Position numbers and translations under genes: made by a program
NCBI GenBank assembly: GCA_964502525.1
Contig: CAZCXH010000015.1
Coordinates: 1 to 48,558 of the forward strand
Length of the DNA stretch: 48,558 nucleotides
Direction: 5' to 3'
Source of the DNA: DATLYB01 sp964502525
GTDB taxonomy: Bacteria > Bacteroidota > Bacteroidia > Chitinophagales > CAIOSU01
Notes under the pieces: model-generated
What the model saw: only the letters and a program-made list of their open reading frames with translations
The model's database searches: none
What the model was told of the DNA's origin: nothing
Shown here: positions 16,462 through 24,865 of the stretch, one piece after another
How the letters are laid out: each line of letters opens with the position of its first letter
Numbering within the stretch: the stretch's first letter is position 1

Positions 16462-18033
16462 ATGACGCATACAAATTCACAGAATTTATCCGGAAAACTT
16501 CAAAGGCGGGCGGGCTTGATGCTGCTTGTTGTTGTAATTATTTCGCTGCCATTCGTCCTTTATTACTTCGCAAATTTTTACAAAGGTTCATGGCAGGATT
16601 ATAGGAGCTGGTATCCCAAATTTTTTTTTATTGTATTTCCGGTGGTGAAACTGGTGCCGTTTCTTGTCACCGGCTTGCTGGCATTTCTTCTTCGCGATTG
16701 GATTATCGGTTTTTTCCGCGCGCTGTCTCTTATCCCATCAGTCCTGCTTAATATATCTGCCTATGCAAAAACCGTCATAAAAAAATATGCTGCGAGTGTT
16801 TTAATACTTTTGGTTACGCTTGCCATTACCCTTTACATAAGCGAATACTTTTTGCTGAAGCAGGGATTCAAGCCGGGCTACCGCCTGTATTCCATTTATT
16901 TTCGTCCGGTGGATTCGCTGTTCAGCATAGAGGGATTTTATGCCGACAGCAATGGCATCTTCTGTGTTTCGCAGGAAGCTCGGGAATTTATTGCCAGCGA
17001 ACTGAAAACAAAAAACTCACCGCTTGAACTGACACCCTATAAGGAGAATCAGTCTCCCGAGATTTATTCTCTGTCCGAAGATTTTCTTGAGATGCGCGAC
17101 ACGAGCTACAAAAGCGAGTTTAAATCATTCATTGAAAGAATTGAAGCGGCAGGCGACACTTCCGAACGGGAATTCTTTGAAGCGGTTAAGCAATATGTAA
17201 TGTGTCCGATTAACACCAGTGGATTCAAGAGCATTGAATTCAAAAAATATAATTCTAAAAGGAAGAGCATTTTATTGCTGGGTGACTCCTTTACCTGGGG
17301 GCATTCCACCTCCAACAAAACCAACAGTTTCGCAGATTTGCTGCTTGCAAGGGGATACATTGTTTACAACGCAGGCATCAGCGGAGCCGATCCTGCCCAG
17401 TACCTTCAATTGTCGAAAGTTTTAATTCCCCGGCTGGAGCCTGATTTTGTCATTGTGAATTTTTTCATGGGCAACGACATTCAGTATTTCAACAGGAAGC
17501 CGGAGCCTTACATGCCTGTTTTTTTTAGTACGAATGCGGGCAACCTCATATCGTGTCCGGAAGGAATTTATCATCGCAGCCCTGAAGAGGCATATCATTA
17601 CACGCTTTCTGTTTACACCATTCCTTCCGAAAACAACATTTTCAACCGGTTTTGCTCAAAGACCGCCTTTGGAACATTGGCTTGGCGCGCGCTTGCTAAA
17701 ATAGGGCTGGCGGATGTCACTGTTCCGCGATTCATGGATTACACCAGGCAAATCAGGGAGGTCGCCACTGATAAGCCATGCGCAGATACGCAGCTTAAAC
17801 AGATCAAGGAAATAACAGAAACACACAGCGGGAAGTTTTTGCTGATCGCCATACCTGAATTGAAAGGGAGAAGGTTTGTTTTCCCTGAAGATCATGAGGG
17901 GTTGTTTGAAGAAATGCAATATTTTACGCCATCCGTGAAAATTGAGCATTTCAGCGAGTATGACGGTCATTTCAATGACAACGGCAGCAGGATGTATGCG
18001 GGATTCATAGACAGCCTGCTGAGAAAAAACTGA
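16462..18033 (+). CDS. membrane-anchored SGNH hydrolase-like protein (paralogue 2)
   Basis: 523 residues, same architecture as the gene before it: three N-terminal hydrophobic segments (about 20-40, 57-78 and 104-123), then an SGNH domain. The motifs are LLLGDSFTWGHSTSNKTNSFADLLLARGY, NAGISGADPAQYLQL, NFFMGNDIQYF and a C-terminal YDGHFNDNGSRM. Long stretches match paralogue 1 (GYRLYSIYFRPVDSLF against GYRAYSQYFHPVDSLF), so duplication is clear although divergence is moderate. Both keep the catalytic Ser, Asn and His motifs, so neither looks dead. The role may be modification of a surface glycan or lipid; this is inference. Confidence 0.75.
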   Translation: MTHTNSQNLSGKLQRRAGLMLLVVVIISLPFVLYYFANFYKGSWQDYRSWYPKFFFIVFPVVKLVPFLVTGLLAFLLRDWIIGFFRALSLIPSVLLNISAYAKTVIKKYAASVLILLVTLAITLYISEYFLLKQGFKPGYRLYSIYFRPVDSLFSIEGFYADSNGIFCVSQEAREFIASELKTKNSPLELTPYKENQSPEIYSLSEDFLEMRDTSYKSEFKSFIERIEAAGDTSEREFFEAVKQYVMCPINTSGFKSIEFKKYNSKRKSILLLGDSFTWGHSTSNKTNSFADLLLARGYIVYNAGISGADPAQYLQLSKVLIPRLEPDFVIVNFFMGNDIQYFNRKPEPYMPVFFSTNAGNLISCPEGIYHRSPEEAYHYTLSVYTIPSENNIFNRFCSKTAFGTLAWRALAKIGLADVTVPRFMDYTRQIREVATDKPCADTQLKQIKEITETHSGKFLLIAIPELKGRRFVFPEDHEGLFEEMQYFTPSVKIEHFSEYDGHFNDNGSRMYAGFIDSLLRKN

Positions 18034-18073
18034 CAACCTCGTTTAAAGAAAGCAAAAGCGTAACATCGCAATT

Positions 18074-19903
18074 TCATTCCCCGCCCGCTTTTTCTGCCTT
18101 CTGAATGAACTCATCAATAACCTGTGAAGTCTTGATCGGATTAACCATGTGGTAAAGGTGTTCGCGGAAGAGATCGGTTTCGTCAGGGTTGGTGATGTCA
18201 ATCACCTGCGCGTTGGATCTTTCATAAATGCGGGGAACATATTTCGCCACGATATCCTTTTCGCTTTTAAGAATGAGGATGGGGATTCCGCTTTTATCAA
18301 TATTGACGAGCGATTGCTGATGGTCGAACATTTTAGATTCTTCCAGCGCTGAATGCACCTGGATTGCGAAGAGCTTTGCAGGAAGCCTGTTCAGCGCTTT
18401 TTCAATCGGAATGCGGTTGAGGTGAGGCAATGAATCCATTTTCGCCATCAGGTAAAGTATGCGCTCCTTGATTCGCCTCCAGATACGGTCGCGCATTGTT
18501 GAGTCCTTTGCGATGAGCCAGTCGGTGAGCTGGATGCCGCGCTTGCGCACACCCCGTCTTGAATCCCAGGGTATGAGCCTGCGCGTAGTGACGAACATAG
18601 CTTTTTCAACCGTTTGCTGGCCGAATGAAACGGAAGGAATGAGAACATTGTCCATGAAACCAAGCAACGCATGTTTTGATTCCTCGCCAAAAAACGGGTT
18701 GGCTCCTACTCTGCCGCGCAGATATTTCGGGATGCCCTTCAGTTCTTTGAAACGCTGATCAATCATCAGAAAATAAATGTTACCCATGGAATGGTCGAAG
18801 ATATAAACCGGGTGCCCCTTTGATCCGAAATAGGCAACCACCGCATCAATGTTATTGACAATATGCTTTGAATAGCGCGAGGGCGGCATGGCACTGGGTA
18901 TGGAGCCGTAGTGCATGGCGGCTGCGATGTATTTGTGAGAAGGGATGGCGGTCAGCAGCCCGTCATAGGAATTGAGTCCGAGGAAACCGTGCACGAGCAG
19001 CACGACAGGAAGCTTCTTCCTTGCATTTTCGTCATAAGGCCGCGCCAGATCAACACGAATAGTGGTATGCCCCCAGGGTGTTTCCCGGTGCACCTCCACC
19101 TGCGGCCAGGTGAGCGCCTTGTCGTCAATGAACACCGTCATGCGGTCGCTCACATTGTCAATATGACGCAGAAAGCTGGGACTTTCGTCTCTCTTGCCGG
19201 AGCGCGAGTAAAGCCATGCCAGCGGGCGCCTCTTATCGGCTTTGGTGGCAAGGAACGCGATGCGCGCTGAACGCTTCAGGAAATATGGCGTCATCGTCAT
19301 TTCCTTCTCATCATGCACTTCAACGATGGTCGTTATTTCCTGTGATTTAAAAGCGGAAGAATTGCGGGCGATGCCCGCCACGCGGCCATCAGGATTTGTT
19401 ACCAGGAACACATAGTCAAATCCCTGCTTATCATTCTGATTCAGGAAAAGCGAAAGCGACTGATTGAAATCAGCAGCATATTCCCCAAGATTGTCGCGGT
19501 CGAAATTAGTGCCGATAATCTGGTCTTTTTCCACCAGACCGGCTTTGCGCAACTTTTTCAGAAACGCTCCCGCATCGAACACTCCTTCGAGGTTGCGCTG
19601 AGGCACGAGTGGCGAATTGACAAATGTATAATAGATAAGATCTGGGCGTGTCAACTCATGGTAGTGGTCGAAAATGTATTGATAGGCTCCGGATGGCGAC
19701 TGCCCGTGTGACAAGCCCGCAAAAAATTTCCGCTTTAAAGCCGCGGCTTCATTGGCATTGCTGATGAAATCTTCGCCAACCGCTTCATCAAACTGTTCTT
19801 TGGTTTGAAAATAGCGGGTTTCGGGAGCCTTGAAAACTTCCGAAAAATCCGGATCGTGAACTTTGCCCTTAAACGAAATAGCTGCCGAGCCTTGCTGCCT
19901 CAT
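18074..19903 (-). CDS. alpha/beta-hydrolase-fold protein with long N-terminal region
   Basis: 609 residues with no obvious signal peptide. Residues about 20-290 are of no family I recognise. The segment from about 298 has an alpha/beta-hydrolase start: LPVVLLVHGFLGLNSYDG (HG oxyanion at 305-306) and a nucleophile elbow YIFDHSMGN with Ser372, where the usual first Gly of GxSxG is Asp. A C-terminal part includes ILILKSEKDIVAKYVP (candidate acid) and FREHLYHM (candidate His). It converges with the SGNH pair. It is probably a lipase- or esterase-like enzyme; substrate unknown. Confidence 0.65.
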   Translation of the reverse strand: MRQQGSAAISFKGKVHDPDFSEVFKAPETRYFQTKEQFDEAVGEDFISNANEAAALKRKFFAGLSHGQSPSGAYQYIFDHYHELTRPDLIYYTFVNSPLVPQRNLEGVFDAGAFLKKLRKAGLVEKDQIIGTNFDRDNLGEYAADFNQSLSLFLNQNDKQGFDYVFLVTNPDGRVAGIARNSSAFKSQEITTIVEVHDEKEMTMTPYFLKRSARIAFLATKADKRRPLAWLYSRSGKRDESPSFLRHIDNVSDRMTVFIDDKALTWPQVEVHRETPWGHTTIRVDLARPYDENARKKLPVVLLVHGFLGLNSYDGLLTAIPSHKYIAAAMHYGSIPSAMPPSRYSKHIVNNIDAVVAYFGSKGHPVYIFDHSMGNIYFLMIDQRFKELKGIPKYLRGRVGANPFFGEESKHALLGFMDNVLIPSVSFGQQTVEKAMFVTTRRLIPWDSRRGVRKRGIQLTDWLIAKDSTMRDRIWRRIKERILYLMAKMDSLPHLNRIPIEKALNRLPAKLFAIQVHSALEESKMFDHQQSLVNIDKSGIPILILKSEKDIVAKYVPRIYERSNAQVIDITNPDETDLFREHLYHMVNPIKTSQVIDEFIQKAEKAGGE

Positions 19904-20117
19904 CCTTGCTGCAACTCACTGTTTTTGATGAACTGCGACTATTAATACCACAATATAAGGGGAAAAGTTTCAGGAACCAATCTTAGAAATCCGCTTTATC
20001 CATCTCGATGAAAATTTTATTGCTAAAGTAAAGTCAATGAATGATTTAATCGTTACCTGTTAAAGTTTAAAAGTAAGGTTATACATGATAAAGGAGAAAA
20101 GGGCTGCCTGCCGGAGA

Positions 20118-20447
20118 TCACGTCTTCTTCAGTTCTCTTTTTGCCTTTGAAGCAATTTTACGAACCTCGGGGGATTTCACTGATTCATTTTTTTCAAAAT
20201 ATTCGCTGAACTTTTTCTCCAGCACCTTTCTCCTGGAGATCACCCTCTTCTTAATATCTCCCACTGCTTTTCTTATCCGGGGATGCCTGATGCGGGCGCT
20301 TCCCAATGATTGGAACATTGTCCTCAGCTTCTCATCGGTTTCGTCCGCCAGCCCTAATCCCGCAAGAAATAACTGCTTCAAATTTTCCTGAGCCTGAACT
20401 TTTCCCCGTACTGAAAATTTCTTTTTCCCTATCCGATCTATTGCCAT
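20118..20447 (-). CDS. small helical Lys-rich protein, possibly phasin-like
   Basis: 109 residues, strongly basic and predicted helical. The stretch LKQLFLAGLGLADETDEKLRTMFQSLG followed by a Lys/Arg/Glu helix (KKRVISRRKVLEKKFSEYFEK) has the general pattern of polyhydroxyalkanoate-granule phasin-like proteins (short amphipathic head, charged coiled tail), but the match is weak. There is no signal peptide. A well-formed promoter -7 box lies 32-39 bp upstream of the ATG, which supports expression. It may alternatively be a nucleoid-associated protein. Confidence 0.5.
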   Translation of the reverse strand: MAIDRIGKKKFSVRGKVQAQENLKQLFLAGLGLADETDEKLRTMFQSLGSARIRHPRIRKAVGDIKKRVISRRKVLEKKFSEYFEKNESVKSPEVRKIASKAKRELKKT

Positions 20448-20478
20448 TGCCGGTTTGGTTGAATCTTAAAAATGGTGG

Positions 20479-20486
20479 CAAAGATA
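20479..20486 (-). promoter_or_regulatory. promoter -7 element for the phasin-like gene
   Basis: On the minus strand this reads TATCTTTG, an exact TAnnTTTG Bacteroidota -7 element, placed 32 bp before the ATG at 20447. A -33 TTG at the canonical distance is not clear. Confidence 0.5.
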
Positions 20487-20589
20487 GGCTATAGCTTCAA
20501 ATCGTTTTTGGATTAAAATAAATACTGTTGGGTTGAAATCTGCCATGCATCCGGGCGGCAGGCATCTGAAGCGCCCCGGAAGATTTTAA

Positions 20590-20858
20590 TCTCAGTTCTG
20601 AAAATTGCTCCTTTTCATCGCCTCACCCCTACCCTCTCCAGGTGGAAATATGTATTAGCACAGCGCATCCTTCAGCCGTCCGATTTATCGGGGGGACTAT
20701 TGAGTTGCATTTCCTTAAAGGCTTTATCCATGACCTGACCGCCCTGTGCTCCCTCGGTCAGGGCTAAACCCCGTTAAGGGTTATGCGGCATCAGGAATTT
20801 CCCCGCGATAAACACGTACGATGGAGAGGGGCAAGCGGCAGAATTTTAAGAACTGCCC
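20590..20858. mobile_element. GGGCAGTTC-family element, copy D, with nested hairpin repeats
   Basis: The left end TCTCAGTTCTGAAAATTGC and right end ATTTTAAGAACTGCCC are a degenerate family terminal pair. Both are flanked by TTAA (20586-20589 and 20859-20862), consistent with a 4-bp target duplication. The outer parts match copies A and E (CCTCACCCCTACCCTCTCC, GGAGAGGGGCAAG). The centre is replaced by about 190 bp of short hairpins (CCTTAAAGG, CTCGGTCAGGGC, CCCCGTTAAGGG) resembling the array at 8955-9265, so one repeat has apparently jumped into another. It has no coding capacity. Confidence 0.65.
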
Positions 20859-21386
20859 TTAATTGGAAACCTTCTGGAACTTATAGTTATTGAGGATCTG
20901 CCCTTTGTCGGTAATCCTGAACATATACATGCCTGCTGAAAGGGAACTAACATCAAGCTGATAATCGCTTGATTGGTCTTTGCGGACTTCGAGGTTGTCG
21001 CTATTGATAACCCTTCCAAGCATGTCAACCAGTTCAATTTTCAATTTGGAATTCGCATCATATCTGAGATCCATCCTTACAAAATGCATGGTCGGATTGG
21101 GGTACAGCTTCAGCATGATATTGCTTGCCGGCAATTCCCATAATCCGGTAGTGTCATTTTTTACAAATTCGTCAGGCTGCTGAAAACCCTGGGTGAGGAT
21201 GATGTTAATGGAATTATTTTCAAATGTTTCGATCACCGTTTCGCCAAGCGTCCAGGAAAGCGAGCCGGCAGGTGATACAAAAAAGTCACCGCCAGCGGCA
21301 ATCACTTCGCGGCTGAAAGAGGGCGACTGTCCGCTTACTTTGATGAAGAATGCGGTTAAAAATACAAGCGTGGCAAGCTTTTTCAT
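20859..21386 (-). CDS. secreted protein with T9SS C-terminal sorting domain
   Basis: 175 residues. The signal peptide is MKKLATLVFLTAFFIKVSGQ with cleavage likely after the Gly-Gln region. The middle (GGDFFVSPAGSLSWTLGETVIETF ... ILTQGFQQP) is a segment common to many Bacteroidota secreted proteins. The C-terminal ~80 residues are a type A T9SS sorting domain: LKLYPNPT, the strand ELVDMLGRVI, and the GMYMFRITD-KFQKVSN end. The protein would be secreted through the type IX pore and cut or anchored to surface lipid. There is no enzymatic domain, so it is almost only a targeting unit. Its stop codon falls in the TTAA next to element D. Confidence 0.85.
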   Translation of the reverse strand: MKKLATLVFLTAFFIKVSGQSPSFSREVIAAGGDFFVSPAGSLSWTLGETVIETFENNSINIILTQGFQQPDEFVKNDTTGLWELPASNIMLKLYPNPTMHFVRMDLRYDANSKLKIELVDMLGRVINSDNLEVRKDQSSDYQLDVSSLSAGMYMFRITDKGQILNNYKFQKVSN

Positions 21387-21463
21387 AAATTGTTAACGCT
21401 AAGTTGCAAAATTTCCGTGAAAGAATCAAACTTCCATGAAACATCGGGCAATCTCATGCCCCT

Positions 21464-21479
21464 TACCTACTCATAGGTA
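21464..21479. promoter_or_regulatory. palindrome TACCTA-N4-TAGGTA upstream of feoA
   Basis: A perfect inverted repeat with 6-bp arms and a CTCA spacer in the 171-bp divergent gap between the T9SS gene and feoA, 79 bp before the feoA ATG. Its arms resemble those bound by DtxR/MntR-type metal regulators, so an iron-responsive operator is plausible, but no regulator gene is adjacent. Confidence 0.35.
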
Positions 21480-21557
21480 TATTCGGGGGCTGCAATCCCG
21501 CTTCGTTCCGGATAAAGTAACTTAGCAGTCGGTGATTTCATAAAAGGAAAGAATTCA

Positions 21558-21773
21558 ATGCTCAAACCGGGAGAAACGGCTAAAATCAGGTCGTTGAAGG
21601 AATCTGCCGTTTCGGCAAAGCTGCTGGAAATGGGGGTTTTGCCGGGAAAAGAGATCAGGCTTATCCGCAAGGCTCCCGGGGGCAGCCCCTTATATTTTGC
21701 AATTGACGGGCATTATGTGGCGCTGCGGGTTGAAGAGGCTGCCAACATACAGTTTGATGCACCCAAAAAATGA
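21558..21773 (+). CDS. feoA: FeoA ferrous iron transport accessory protein
   Basis: 71 residues, the SH3-like FeoA fold: LKPGETAKIRSL, a central LLEMGVLPGKEIRLIRKAPGGSPLYFAI and the C-terminal YVALRVEEAANI. FeoA is a small cytoplasmic partner that modulates the FeoB GTPase/transporter. Its stop overlaps the feoB start by 4 bp (ATGA), so the two are coupled in one operon. Confidence 0.93.
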   Translation: MLKPGETAKIRSLKESAVSAKLLEMGVLPGKEIRLIRKAPGGSPLYFAIDGHYVALRVEEAANIQFDAPKK

Positions 21774-23833
21774 AAATCGCTCTTGTCGGAAATCCTAACG
21801 CGGGGAAATCTTCAATATTTAATCATCTCACCGGCCTGAGGCAAAAGACAGGCAACTTCCCCGGAGTCACCGTTGATAAGCGCGCAGGCAGGACCCGTTT
21901 GCCCAACGGCTCCCCGGCTGAGGTAATTGATTTGCCCGGGGCATACAGCCTCTATCCGAATGCGGCAGATGAGCGGGTGGTTGCTGACACGCTTTGCAAC
22001 CGGAATAACGGATCATTCCCGGATGTTGTCATCTATGTTGCGGATGCGAACAACCTTGAAAGGCACCTGCTGCTCTGCACACAACTGATTGATCTTGAAA
22101 TTCCGGTGGCGATGGCGCTGACCATGACCGACCTGTCTGAAAAGAATGGGCTTTTTTATGATTACGGGAAACTTTCTGAATCACTCGGCATATCCGTAAC
22201 AAAGGTAAACGGAAGAACCGGTGACGGAATACAAGGCATGTTAAAGGCAGTGCTGCAAAATCATCCGAAAAAGGCAGGAAGCTTTATTTCCGTGAAACAT
22301 TTTTCACCCAACACAATTGCTGCGGCAAAAGAAATTATGAAAAGCCCGGATATCAGCGATTATGCAGCTTTGCTGATAGCTCACCATTATAAAAACCTGT
22401 CCTCGCTGGATAAAATCCAGAAAAGCCGGATTGAAGAAAGCATTCGCGCAAATGATTTCAACAGCATCCGGCTTCAGGTGCAGGAAACGCTTGCCCGCTA
22501 TGACAAAATAAATTTTCTGCTGAAAAAAATAACTGAACAAAAAAAGTTATCCAATCAGGAATCCTTCACCGAGAAGGTTGACAACCTTCTCACGCACAAA
22601 ATTTACGGCTCGTTAATATTTCTCTCGATCCTTTTTCTGCTCTTTCAGGCAATCTTTTCGTGGGCAGCCGTACCGATGGAATGGATTGATGTTATGTTCT
22701 CCAACATCAGCCTTGCTTTGAAACAACATTTACCGGCAGGTATCATCACCGACCTCCTTGCCGAAGGAATTATTCCCGGACTTGCCGGCATCTTTATTTT
22801 CATCCCTCAGATAGCCATCCTCTTTGCGATAATTGTTTTCCTTGAAGACATAGGATACATGTCGCGCGCGATTTTTCTGTCCGACAGCATCATGCGCAAA
22901 TTCGGGCTGAACGGCAGAAGCATGCTCCCCCTCTTCTCCGGGCTTGCCTGCGCTGTTCCTGCGATTATGGCAACACGAACTATCACCAACTGGAAAGAGC
23001 GGCTCACCACCATCATGATTACGCCACTGATCAGTTGTTCAGCCCGAATTCCGGTTTACACAATACTCATTGCGCTTGCAATATCACCGGACGCTCATGT
23101 CGGGTTTTTCAATTTGCAGGGACTCGTAATGACATCGCTGTACCTCCTTGGAATTGCCGCAGCGCTCGCTACCGCCCTGGTTTTGAAGAAGATTGTAAAA
23201 ACCAATGAGCAGAGTTGCTTATTAATGGAACTCCCATCCTACAAGTCACCGCATTGGAAAAACATCCTGCTTTCGGTTTTTGACAAGGTCAAAATCTTTG
23301 TCACGCAAGCCGGCAAGGTCATCATGGTTATCTCGATCATTCTTTGGTTTCTTGCTTCTTACGGACCCGGTGAGTCAATGAAATTTGCCGAACAGCAAGC
23401 CGGCTCAGGCTCGATAGCTTCCAAAAAATTGGAAGCCTCTTACGCAGGACAGTTGGGGCGCCTGATTGAACCGATTATCCGGCCGCTCGGATTTGATTGG
23501 AAAATCGGCATAGCCCTGATCACGTCATTCGCAGCGCGCGAGGTTTTTGTAGGAACCGTGTCAACGCTTTACAGCATTGGCGATGACAGCAACCAAACTG
23601 TAATCAGCCGGTTGCGGAATGAGATAAATCCGCAAACAGGACAACCATCGTTCACCACACCTGTTGCTGTTTCCTTGCTCATCTTCTACGTGTTCGCCAT
23701 GCAGTGCATGAGCACATTCGCGGTTGTAAAGAGAGAAACTAAAAGCTGGAAATGGCCTGTTGTTCAAGCTGCATACATGACTGCTCTCGCCTACCTGGGA
23801 AGTTTGGCGGTTTATCAGGTGATGACCTTATGA
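21770..23833 (+). CDS. feoB: FeoB ferrous iron transporter, altered G4 motif
   Basis: 687 residues. The N-terminal G domain has G1 GNPNAGKSS (7-15), NFPGVTVDKR (G2, about 29-38) and G3 DLPG (54-57). A helical insertion domain follows, then the membrane part from about residue 280 with the two Gate motifs (FLEDIGYMSRAIF, FAAREVFVGTVS). It imports Fe2+ across the inner membrane. At the place of the G4 motif NxxD (usually LNMID) the sequence reads LTMTD, so Asn is replaced by Thr118; the ACC codon is at 22121-22123. This residue normally contacts guanine, so nucleotide choice may be changed. No FeoC is present. Confidence 0.95.
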   Translation: MKIALVGNPNAGKSSIFNHLTGLRQKTGNFPGVTVDKRAGRTRLPNGSPAEVIDLPGAYSLYPNAADERVVADTLCNRNNGSFPDVVIYVADANNLERHLLLCTQLIDLEIPVAMALTMTDLSEKNGLFYDYGKLSESLGISVTKVNGRTGDGIQGMLKAVLQNHPKKAGSFISVKHFSPNTIAAAKEIMKSPDISDYAALLIAHHYKNLSSLDKIQKSRIEESIRANDFNSIRLQVQETLARYDKINFLLKKITEQKKLSNQESFTEKVDNLLTHKIYGSLIFLSILFLLFQAIFSWAAVPMEWIDVMFSNISLALKQHLPAGIITDLLAEGIIPGLAGIFIFIPQIAILFAIIVFLEDIGYMSRAIFLSDSIMRKFGLNGRSMLPLFSGLACAVPAIMATRTITNWKERLTTIMITPLISCSARIPVYTILIALAISPDAHVGFFNLQGLVMTSLYLLGIAAALATALVLKKIVKTNEQSCLLMELPSYKSPHWKNILLSVFDKVKIFVTQAGKVIMVISIILWFLASYGPGESMKFAEQQAGSGSIASKKLEASYAGQLGRLIEPIIRPLGFDWKIGIALITSFAAREVFVGTVSTLYSIGDDSNQTVISRLRNEINPQTGQPSFTTPVAVSLLIFYVFAMQCMSTFAVVKRETKSWKWPVVQAAYMTALAYLGSLAVYQVMTL

Positions 23834-23843
23834 ACCAGCGCTG

Positions 23844-24266
23844 CTACTCGTTCAAAATATACTTGATAAGGTCGTTGGAGGTGATGATTCCCTTTAATAC
23901 TCCATTCTCTACAACCGGGAGGGCATGATACCTGTTAGCGGCAAATTTTTTTGCCACCTCATAAATGGTTGTGTTCGGACCGATAGTATCGGGATTTTTG
24001 GTCATAAGGTCACCTGCCTTCATCTCGTTGTCCAAAGTTGCATCGTCAACGCTGGCTCCCTTCTCCGCCAATTTCTGATACGCTTTCATTACATCATGAG
24101 TGCTTATGATTCCAACCACGTTATCGCCTCTTTCAGTAACAGGCAAATGGTGAAGGTGAAACTTTGCAAAAAGCTGTCTGATCTGCGAAAACTTATTTTG
24201 CGGGTTGGCAACAACCACTTTCCTGGTCATCAGTTTGCTGACAGGGGTGTTTTTATCTACGTACAT
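23844..24266 (-). CDS. CBS-domain pair protein
   Basis: 140 residues: two CBS repeats (about 8-66 and 83-138), with LHHLPVTERGDNVVGIISTHDVMKAY and YHALPVVENGVLKGIITSNDLIKYIL. As with the CBS protein at 4111-4539 there is no catalytic partner domain. Such proteins typically bind adenine nucleotides and regulate other proteins. It converges with feoB (10 bp between stops) and diverges from marR. A near-consensus -7 box (minus strand GATATTTG, 24297-24304) lies 31 bp upstream of the ATG. Confidence 0.85.
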   Translation of the reverse strand: MYVDKNTPVSKLMTRKVVVANPQNKFSQIRQLFAKFHLHHLPVTERGDNVVGIISTHDVMKAYQKLAEKGASVDDATLDNEMKAGDLMTKNPDTIGPNTTIYEVAKKFAANRYHALPVVENGVLKGIITSNDLIKYILNE

Positions 24267-24336
24267 ATTTTTTCTTTTCTTTTGTCAAAGACGGCTCAAA
24301 TATCGCTTTTTTCCGGAGATAGTTTCTCACTACGCA

Positions 24337-24365
24337 TTAAATAGTTAACATTGTGAACTATTTAA
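24337..24365. promoter_or_regulatory. 29-bp inverted repeat, likely MarR operator
   Basis: TTAAATAGTT and AACTATTTAA are perfect 10-bp arms separated by AACATTGTG. The site is 35 bp before the marR ATG and 71 bp from the divergent CBS start. The TTG inside its spacer is 19 bp ahead of ACTGTTTG, giving a plausible -33/-7 pair, so binding here would block the promoter. Size and symmetry fit a MarR dimer site; autoregulation is inferred. Confidence 0.55.
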
Positions 24366-24380
24366 ACCATTAACTGTTTG
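24351..24380 (+). promoter_or_regulatory. candidate promoter of the marR-efflux operon
   Basis: TTG at 24351-24353, 19-bp spacer, then ACTGTTTG at 24373-24380 (Bacteroidota consensus TAnnTTTG, two mismatches). The ATG at 24401 is 20 bp downstream. It overlaps the operator-like palindrome. Confidence 0.35.
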
Positions 24381-24400
24381 CTCCCTCATAGCTTCCGTTT

Positions 24401-24859
24401 ATGCCCCTTCCCCTCGGAAAAGATTTCAGCTTCCTGACCAAGTATTACATCGGCATTGTTTCGCAGAAACTTGCTGATTTGGAGATTGAGCGCTATTACT
24501 ATGCGCTGATGGTTATCCATGAATCGGAAAATGCGATTTGCCAGAAAGAGCTTGCGGAAGAAATTGGCGCAGATAACGTGACGATGGTGCGCATCGTGGA
24601 TTACCTCTCCGATAAAGGTTTAATCAAACGTGTTCAGAGCAAGGACGACCGCAGGTATTATAATCTGATCTTGACGGATAAGGCGCAAAGGGTATTACCG
24701 AAAATAAAAGCTGCTTTTGAAGAAGCCAACGCGATTTGTTTCAATGGTTTTAAGAGCGGTGAGAAAGAAGAGTTCAGGCGGCTGCTGGCAAAGATGGGCG
24801 ACAATCTTCAAAATCATCCCCGGATGGAAGTGAAGCTTCACTATAAAAAAATCCAATGA
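24401..24859 (+). CDS. MarR family transcriptional regulator
   Basis: 152 residues. The winged helix-turn-helix is visible: ICQKELAEEIGADNVTMVRIVDYLSDKGLIKRVQSKDDRRYYNLILTDKAQ, with the conserved wing DDRR. The N- and C-terminal helices form the dimer interface. MarR proteins are dimeric repressors released by small ligands. It is the first gene of an operon with the RND adaptor (6 bp downstream) and the pump. A 29-bp palindrome upstream is its likely target, which would make the efflux system self-regulated. Confidence 0.93.
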   Translation: MPLPLGKDFSFLTKYYIGIVSQKLADLEIERYYYALMVIHESENAICQKELAEEIGADNVTMVRIVDYLSDKGLIKRVQSKDDRRYYNLILTDKAQRVLPKIKAAFEEANAICFNGFKSGEKEEFRRLLAKMGDNLQNHPRMEVKLHYKKIQ

Positions 24860-24865
24860 TTCTAT

